Positions 6,201 through 7,131 of a DNA stretch of 7,131 bases are shown here, piece by piece (position 1 is the first letter of the stretch; every line of letters starts with the position of its first letter). The stretch lies in contig JAOZMR010000144.1 of the NCBI GenBank assembly GCA_029934215.1, forward strand, positions 1 to 7,131. Reading direction: 5' to 3'. Source of the stretch: Pontiellaceae bacterium (lineage in GTDB: Bacteria > Verrucomicrobiota > Kiritimatiellia > Kiritimatiellales > Tichowtungiaceae). Below the pieces are notes generated by a model that did no database searches, was not told the origin of the DNA, and worked only from the letters and a program-made list of their open reading frames with translations. A program made the position numbers and the translations under genes.

Positions 6201-7034
6201 TGCTAAAGGAACAGTTATATTTTGACAGTAGTTGTTCCAGTTAACATCAGTTAGATTTGGATCAAAACCACCATTAGGAGTCCAATCATTAATGGTATTC
6301 CAAGTGCCGCCATTATCTGTGGAAAATTCGAGATATACGCCTTCGTGAAACCCTTGTGGAGTTGTATCACGTTCTGGTCCCTCACAATTAATATTGCTAG
6401 GATTATTAAAAGGAATAAAATCACCTCCTTGTACTGAATATCTCATATCAAAACAAACTTGAATATTTTGGTTTCCATTAAGTAAAAACGTCTCAGTTGT
6501 GACACCTCTTTCCTGTTCACTTGCATTACCAAACCACAAATAAGGGTCTATTGAACCATTGGGGCCATTTCCACATGGGTTATCAAATTGTGCTTGTCCA
6601 GTTTGTTCTTCGTTCCACCCATTTCCAAGAGTTTCATCATTGAAATTGTTATCCATTAAGGATTCACAGGAACTATATAGAGTAACAGATTCACCCGGAC
6701 AGATTTCAATGGGGCCAGAAGGAGTAATAGAAATATCGCATTGGGCAAAAACTCTTGGTACCATTAACACAGTGACAAAAGCAACAAACACAACACCACG
6801 CCAAATAGACGCAGGAGATTTCAGGGAACTAGCTCCCACAGTAGATACCACCGGCACATCCGGCGAAAGGGTAACAGATAACCACCGCGTCACCGGCAGT
6901 AATCGGCTTATCCCACTAAAGATAGCGAGTATGCCCGCTATTAAGCATTGCCCAAGTCCAAAACCACTTGAACAACCGGAGGAAAAGTCCTCCAATCGTC
7001 GTACCCAATTGGTACGTTTGTATCGAGTTGACAT
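1..7034 (-). CDS. Giant secreted multidomain surface protein, 5' part (2,344 codons, no stop in window)
   Basis: I translated the minus strand from the ATG at 7034-7032 and found no stop or frameshift to position 1, so the C-terminus lies outside the window. I recognise the domain families but no named gene. Order by residue: signal peptide ending near A97; Ig/PKD-like halves 98-125 and 309-355 flanking a reelin/MAM-like domain 126-308; BACON 357-451; seven FG-GAP-like blades 475-855; SdrD/Cna-B-like 861-958; CARDB/DUF11-like 959-1078; DUF7619-like 1079-1217; InlB-B-like 1219-1297; BACON 1299-1390; InlB-B-like 1394-1470; DNRLRE-like 1472-1668; G8-like plus beta-helix about 1679-1990; NEW3/CARDB-like 1994-2095; two CarboxypepD_reg-like repeats 2119-2277; partial DUF11 from 2278. 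All are extracellular, beta-rich binding or spacer modules and no catalytic motif is visible. The likely role is adhesin, sheath or matrix component, which is inference. The anchor or secretion signal is probably in the missing C-terminus. The ATG is preferred because of the Shine-Dalgarno; a later GTG is possible. Confidence 0.96.
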   Translation of the reverse strand, partial: MSTRYKRTNWVRRLEDFSSGCSSGFGLGQCLIAGILAIFSGISRLLPVTRWLSVTLSPDVPVVSTVGASSLKSPASIWRGVVFVAFVTVLMVPRVFAQCDISITPSGPIEICPGESVTLYSSCESLMDNNFNDETLGNGWNEEQTGQAQFDNPCGNGPNGSIDPYLWFGNASEQERGVTTETFLLNGNQNIQVCFDMRYSVQGGDFIPFNNPSNINCEGPERDTTPQGFHEGVYLEFSTDNGGTWNTINDWTPNGGFDPNLTDVNWNNYCQNITVPLATNNIMFSWRQRVTHQTRNDHWGLDNIQIFISSTQVDWSTGNTNSESITVSPTGNTTYTATIKDSNPLAQDSVDVIVKPETLSLSPTQQTVPASGGTTDFSIENNSSDCSINWAATKNDSWLSIISGQTGFGNGTTTVAYQENPMCQERTGTITVEAPNASDSPKNAEIIQQAPINSPKCICDSECSDSYRIFPEVNFFGSRVELLSDYAIVGSFAHNIAHIYKKQENCWKEVAILDFSSFATNEFPRYSTEVAITDSYAVVRSYVFKYSISSPLPSYVHIFDKPKDGWNGTITPVKTLESSSLPPKPCIVDNRSFGVKLAAYNDYIAVTSETKGTIMNNNVCDSNQTYQDIYIFEKPTDGWGSHNNIPDMESNISYSQSDHYLFNSISIDNNYIIAGVSSAAYIFNVDTLSSSPKELIQGNSLGQSVAISGNYAIVSAIDGTGVNSSVAVYVFKNDGGVWVQTHKLIPNTHHKNDNQIGSFIRRHVSVSIDSDYIIVGTFLRPFNPTRRFLNPLTKNETGSAYIFKNVNEEWTQVQKLIACDTENGTRDGFGYAVSISGDNAIVGSPHNDAAYFYDDFSNLGVVSGKVFFDSDTPDCEFNGNDSGFENWIVKATTGSNNYYTATDIDGDYTLPLQSGTYTIDKVPSVPYWQHNSSCPSVPYTVNVTSGTNTSNQDFPNIIDVDVQDLRISVGATQARPGFDQKYTIVYENVGTKVMDGSISFKFDNNLTVIDAGGGSGINPLTWSFSNLAINEKRTITVIFNVPTTMNLGDLLNSCAEVEPLNNDKTPLDNKECIDAEVVGSYDPNSKEVTPDGDIKQDQKSFSYTVHFQNEGTAEAIFVTVRDSIDTERLDLTTLTLGAASHPYQFDIVEGNVLQWHFDNIMLPSKNVNELESQGFFKFKVQLKPNNPIGTVIQNKASIYFDYNVPIDTNTVTNRIIKTPVINATANTGGNISPSGKLVVDYDSEQTFTIEADEGYRIADVKVNGADPYDGFTPSGTTFSYTFKNIVSDYTIEVSFAETCQAGLSIVPTVKEVLSETGTVSFDVSTNGCPINWTAQTDANWLTINSASGTNDGTTTVNYTANFGNERTATITVTADGAENSPQTVTVTQEENLPTFDLTVSKTGNGTISANGINCGSDCTETYIENTQVVLTATPDSGYQFSNWTADCSGSTNPNTVIMDEVKSCIAHFDQKSTITTTFYPSQDALIWSPAPDNIRKDGTTINSGESTAFGSMAWTWYAPGYGPGAYRGFIQFDLSSIPKNAVISEAKLSLYKHTSNGMSTRSGSNNSILQKVTAQWDENQINWNNQPATTSDNQTTIAEIPNTNVSEYLRVDLPNLDVTALVKDMVSGSNYGFMMRLENEQHYRSMLFSSSNVTDPNSHPKLVVVYENTTLACSAEPTIKSVNSGFWDSPNTWSENRVPGINDVVAIQKDHFIRIKTSYNTTIVDGLCNHGILTNWYKYWFANGYIHGYANMFVYAKSFIDNYGKIQGIDGFPYFYEGGHGSNVFLRTNGNLNNYADAKILSGKGRSSSWRNGNGGYVATFAKNIVNNGVIGAGDSDKGIGGRTFVRAFDKLLHTGLIHNGKSGNGKYSYLYVKAYNKIIMGSIIGYGYVMIDPATISILGADAKIEGKEITIYGGEDTVIEMKDLAEGAISSTGDITLAVGSGGNIDLGGITGKVFNTTSEVKIHTDNLKLNENVDLTNLIEASNIETAPAKIIYDVMVLAPDQQAGQQGETISINVTVANNGPETDTYNIVVTDASGWNLGTLPATVTLNGAETQELDLQVTLPTSQADNVITLTVTSQADSTVSKTIAVQVSAVAEFAEETEIDEEEAKAIMGDHKASGQLLDKSGNSVSGAIVKVGDKTAVTDDDGNWEIVGLHKGEHTITVSKEEYTFAPTKLNLTDDDTSQQATVAVLTEPVGYKASGTILDKEGNPIAGVTVQIGDKTALTDAAGNWEITDLAESNYTVTASKDGYIFGSKDFAVGNDQNASVSFKAESVLDVKVKSDPGTAQQGENITYTITVTNNGSEIATGVVLTDILPTDSSLVSLEALDGGDCSAETVSCTL
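204..680 (-). repeat. Two tandem carboxypeptidase-regulatory-like repeats (residues 2119-2200 and 2201-2277)
   Basis: Both units start KASG, then LDKxGN, a GDKTAxTD strand and GNWEI, followed by a VSK or ASK strand and a Y-x-F turn. This is the prealbumin-like CarboxypepD_reg fold. The copies are offset by exactly 246 bases, and identical DNA survives: GCAGTTTTATCGCCGA at 358-373 and 604-619, and ATTTCCCAATT at 328-338 and 574-584. That points to an internal duplication rather than separate acquisition. They likely serve as stalk modules. Confidence 0.8.
750..1055 (-). other. NEW3/CARDB-like domain followed by an acidic linker
   Basis: Residues 1994-2095 read VMVLAPDQQAGQQGETISINVTVANNGPETDTYNIVV in outline, then WNLGTLPATVTL and ITLTVTSQADSTVSKTIAVQV. 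This is the NEW3/CARDB type of Ig-like spacer. Just after it (2099-2110) comes the acidic segment EFAEETEIDEEE, which probably acts as a flexible hinge before the tandem repeats. Confidence 0.6.
1065..2018 (-). other. G8-like motif and probable right-handed beta-helix (residues 1673-1990)
   Basis: GFWDSPNTWSENRVPGINDVVAI (starting at residue 1685) is the G8-type opening, in which W-x-x-x-x-T-W is followed by VPxxxDxVxI. After it come short repeating rungs: CNHGILTN, IDNYGKIQGIDG, LNNYADAKILSGKG, IVNNGVIGAGD, LLHTGLIHNGKSG, and later ITIYGGEDTV, DITLAVGSGGNIDLGG. Spacing and Asn/Gly-rich turns suggest a beta-solenoid of the filamentous-haemagglutinin kind. I cannot define its exact rung number. 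Such helices commonly mediate adhesion or polysaccharide contact. Confidence 0.55.
2031..2621 (-). other. DNRLRE-type domain (residues 1472-1668)
   Basis: The sequence opens with TTTFYPSQDALIW and has YRGFIQFDLSSIPKNAVISE, then AKLSLYKH, WDENQINWNNQPAT, LDVTALVKDMV, YGFMMRLENE and finally HPKLVVVY. This order (phenylalanine-rich FDLSSIP strand, A-x-L-x-L-Y, W-x-E-x-x-x-x-W-x-x-x-P, DVT, PxLxVxY) is that of DNRLRE / disaggregatase-related carbohydrate-binding jelly-rolls. Length of about 195 residues fits one complete domain. Glycan binding is inferred from the family. Confidence 0.75.
2625..3380 (-). other. InlB-B-like repeat, BACON domain 2, InlB-B-like repeat (residues 1219-1470)
   Basis: A second BACON domain (1299-1390; INWTAQ with W1332, NWLTI with W1340, VTVTQEE end) sits between two divergent InlB B-repeats. 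The first (1219-1297) shows GGNISPSGKLVVDY, FTIEADEGYRIADVKVNG and EVSFAE. The second (1394-1470) shows GNGTISANGINCGSDCTE, ATPDSGYQFSNWTADCSG and CIAHF, with a Cys pair in GSDC typical of the proteobacterial type. These repeats are extracellular stalk or binding modules. BACON 1 and BACON 2 are clearly homologous but are about 940 residues apart. Confidence 0.75.
3384..3800 (-). other. DUF7619-type domain (residues 1079-1217)
   Basis: The signature opening GSYDPNSKEV is followed by YTVHFQNEGTAEA, LDLTTLTLGAASHPYQF, WHFDNIMLPSKNVNE and finally IQNKASIYFDYNVPIDTNTV. These are the classic landmarks of this extracellular Ig-like module, best known from Bacteroidota secreted proteins but also seen elsewhere. 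I am confident of the family resemblance; the molecular role of the domain is not established. Confidence 0.8.
3801..4160 (-). other. CARDB/DUF11-like domain (residues 959-1078)
   Basis: DLRISVGATQARPGFDQKYTIVYENVGT followed by WSFSNLAINEKRTITVIFNVP is the pattern of CARDB/DUF11 Ig-like domains. In such domains a polar strand leads to an NxGT-type turn and a strand of the form TVxFxVP. It immediately precedes the DUF7619-like module, a pairing familiar from large secreted bacterial proteins. Confidence 0.55.
4161..4454 (-). other. SdrD/Cna-B-like domain (residues 861-958)
   Basis: VVSGKVFFDSDTPDCEFNG, a conserved WIVKATTG strand, then TATDIDGDYTLPLQSGTYTI match the prealbumin-like SdrD_B / Cna-B fold, which serves as a stalk in surface proteins. 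DIDGDY looks like the usual acidic turn. It follows the propeller directly. Confidence 0.6.
4470..5612 (-). repeat. Seven FG-GAP-type repeats, predicted beta-propeller (residues 475-855)
   Basis: Seven copies of a motif of the form [FL]G-x-x-V-[AS]-[IV]-[ST]-x-x-Y-[AI]-[IV]-[VA]-G are visible. The conserved aromatic or equivalent position falls at residues 486, 536, 603, 671, 711, 772 and 839 (YAIVG, YAVVR, YIAVT, YIIAG, YAIVS, YIIVG, NAIVG). Most copies are followed by a strand ending in -IYIF, -VYVF or -AYIF and then a Trp-containing turn (GWN, GWG, VWVQ, EWTQ). This is the FG-GAP_2 / integrin-alpha-like pattern, in which seven blades close a ring. Such propellers bind protein or glycan ligands, often with metal. 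I see no clear DxDxDG calcium loop within the blades. Confidence 0.8.
5682..5966 (-). other. BACON domain 1 (residues 357-451)
   Basis: The BACON hallmarks are present: an SGGTTDFSI strand, INWAAT with W390, the SWLSI core with W398, the SGQTGFGNGTTTVAY turn, and a terminal strand ending in IIQQA. BACON domains are Ig-like extracellular modules often attached to carbohydrate-active or adhesive proteins. A Cys-rich linker, CICDSEC (456-462), follows and leads into the propeller. Confidence 0.75.
5970..6743 (-). other. Ig/PKD-like domain with inserted reelin/MAM-like domain (residues 98-355)
   Basis: Residues 98-125 carry the usual first strands of a PKD/Ig-like module (ISITPSGPIEICPGESVTLY). 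Its usual second half (VDWSTGNTNSESITVSP, then TTYTATI) appears only at 313-339. Between them, 126-308 look like a reelin-repeat or MAM-like jelly-roll: FNDETLGNGW, then DPYLWFGN, VCFDMRY, GVYLEFSTDNGGTW, FSWRQR and finally HWGLDNIQI. Both parts are extracellular binding folds. Assignment is by recalled family patterns. Confidence 0.6.
6744..7034 (-). other. N-terminal extension and signal peptide (residues 1-97)
   Basis: Residues 77-97 look like a classical Sec signal peptide: IWRG, a hydrophobic core VVFVAFVTVLMV, then PRVFA with likely cleavage after A97 before QCD. What is unusual is the roughly 75 residues before it. These hold a basic start (YKRTNWVRR), a first hydrophobic stretch at about 30-48 (CLIAGILAIFSG and following), and a Ser/Pro/Val-rich linker. 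The extension could be a true long signal peptide like those of some large autotransporters, though it does not resemble the known ESPR motif. It could also be an artefact of start choice: GTG at 6839-6837 (codon 66) would give a normal 32-residue signal peptide. Confidence 0.75.
6824..7016 (-). repeat. Cluster of short hairpins in the first 200 coding bases
   Basis: Small inverted repeats follow one another: CGTACC/GGTACG (7000-7005, 7011-7016), GGAGGA/TCCTCC (6978-6983, 6988-6993), CAAGT/ACTTG (6953-6957, 6966-6970), ATAGCG/CGCTAT (6922-6927, 6936-6941), GGTAAC/GTCACC with one wobble in the mRNA (6870-6875, 6889-6894), and a near-palindrome at 6824-6837. They lie inside the reading frame, so they may be chance, a structured leader, or a remnant of a palindromic repeat. 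Confidence 0.5.
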
Positions 7035-7043
7035 AATTTAATG

Positions 7044-7050
7044 TCTCCTA
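7044..7050 (-). promoter_or_regulatory. Ribosome binding site of the giant gene
   Basis: The minus strand reads TAGGAGA, with GGAG ten bases upstream of the ATG at 7034-7032. This is a good Shine-Dalgarno match at slightly long but workable spacing. It is the main reason for choosing this ATG over downstream GTG codons, and it suggests an organism that uses Shine-Dalgarno initiation. Confidence 0.75.
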
Positions 7051-7062
7051 CCAGGTTAAAGT

Positions 7063-7106
7063 GTTTAAGTGTGATAAAAATACACTTGCCCTTGCCACAC
7101 CTAAAC
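7063..7106. repeat. Imperfect inverted repeat upstream of the start (10 of 11 pairs)
   Basis: On the plus strand GTTTAAGTGTG (7063-7073) is the inverted match of CACACCTAAAC (7096-7106), with one mismatch and a 22-base spacer. A nested exact pair, AAGTGT (7067-7072) and ACACTT (7082-7087), shares the left arm with a 9-base spacer. It could be a protein-binding operator, a leader hairpin or a remnant of a small repeat. There is no T-run typical of a terminator for either strand. Confidence 0.6.
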
Positions 7107-7122
7107 TTAAAACAAGGGAAAG
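7085..7122. repeat. Second inverted repeat, interleaved with the first (9 of 10 pairs)
   Basis: CTTGCCCTTG (7085-7094) pairs with CAAGGGAAAG (7113-7122) apart from one mismatch. Its left arm lies in the spacer of the 7063-7106 repeat and its right arm lies beyond that repeat, so in RNA the two would be alternatives or form a pseudoknot. No function can be assigned from sequence alone. Confidence 0.45.
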
Positions 7123-7131
7123 TTTTCAATA

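Larger units (their letters stand above)
7035..7131 (-). other. Upstream leader region; no convincing promoter
   Basis: This short AT-rich stretch holds the ribosome binding site and two inverted repeats. I looked for a sigma70-type promoter on the minus strand. TTGAAA at 7129-7124 is a fair -35, but the hexamer 17 bases on, GTTTAG, is a poor -10. TATTTT at 7081-7076 is a fair -10, but its upstream partner TTTAGG is poor. A promoter may lie outside the window. A tandem CTTGCC pair sits at 7085-7096. Confidence 0.5.

Noticed and set aside
6978..6993. Plus-strand resemblance to the GGAGGAAA-GTCC start of bacterial RNase P RNA
   Set aside because: Only a few bases match, the rest of the conserved core does not follow, and the site lies within the reading frame. 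It is better explained as a simple 6-bp hairpin.
6559..7041. A 160-codon open frame on the plus strand
   Set aside because: It lies entirely antisense to the signal peptide and reelin-like region, has no good ribosome binding site that I can see and no recognisable domain. The minus-strand reading gives a signal peptide and a recognisable fold across the same bases.
6941..7129. A 62-codon open frame on the minus strand spanning the start of the giant gene
   Set aside because: It is in a different frame from the giant gene, overlaps its ribosome binding site and start, and has no recognisable content. It could in principle be a leader peptide, but nothing in the sequence supports that.
7101..7129. 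A sigma70 promoter on the minus strand with TTGAAA as -35
   Set aside because: The hexamer at the right spacing (GTTTAG) matches the -10 consensus poorly, so I did not call it as a feature.

Overview
The window holds essentially one gene: the 5' portion of a giant, secreted, multidomain surface protein read on the minus strand. It starts at an ATG at 7034-7032 and stays open for 2,344 codons to position 1, where it runs off the window without a stop. About 97 bases of upstream sequence (7035-7131) carry a good ribosome binding site and two overlapping inverted repeats. I see no second gene, tRNA, rRNA, CRISPR array or insertion sequence.

The mature protein is a mosaic of small extracellular beta-rich modules. 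In protein order (right to left on the map): a long N-terminal extension ending in a signal peptide; an Ig/PKD-like domain apparently interrupted by a reelin/MAM-like jelly-roll; a first BACON domain; seven FG-GAP-type motifs that make a complete beta-propeller; an SdrD/Cna-B-like domain; a CARDB/DUF11-like domain; a DUF7619-type domain; an InlB-B-like repeat; a second BACON domain; a second InlB-B-like repeat; a DNRLRE-type domain; a G8-like motif leading into a probable beta-helix; a NEW3/CARDB-like domain; two tandem carboxypeptidase-regulatory-like repeats of exactly 82 and 77 residues; and the start of a DUF11 repeat cut by the window edge. Nothing looks like an enzyme active site. The composition suggests adhesion, matrix or sheath structure, or glycan binding at the cell surface.

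The organism is uncertain. The gene is AT-rich over most of its length, uses a Shine-Dalgarno start and a Sec-type signal peptide, and has an InlB-type repeat of the GINCGSDC style. A large-genome, low-GC gammaproteobacterium such as a Beggiatoa/Thiomargarita relative would fit. This is inference from domain style only. DUF7619 and BACON are best known from Bacteroidota, but the strong Shine-Dalgarno argues mildly against that phylum.

The points most worth a second look are the GC-rich, hairpin-dense first 200 bases of the gene with an odd N-terminal extension, the apparently split Ig-like domain, the complete seven-bladed propeller inside a larger mosaic, and the change in base composition along the gene.
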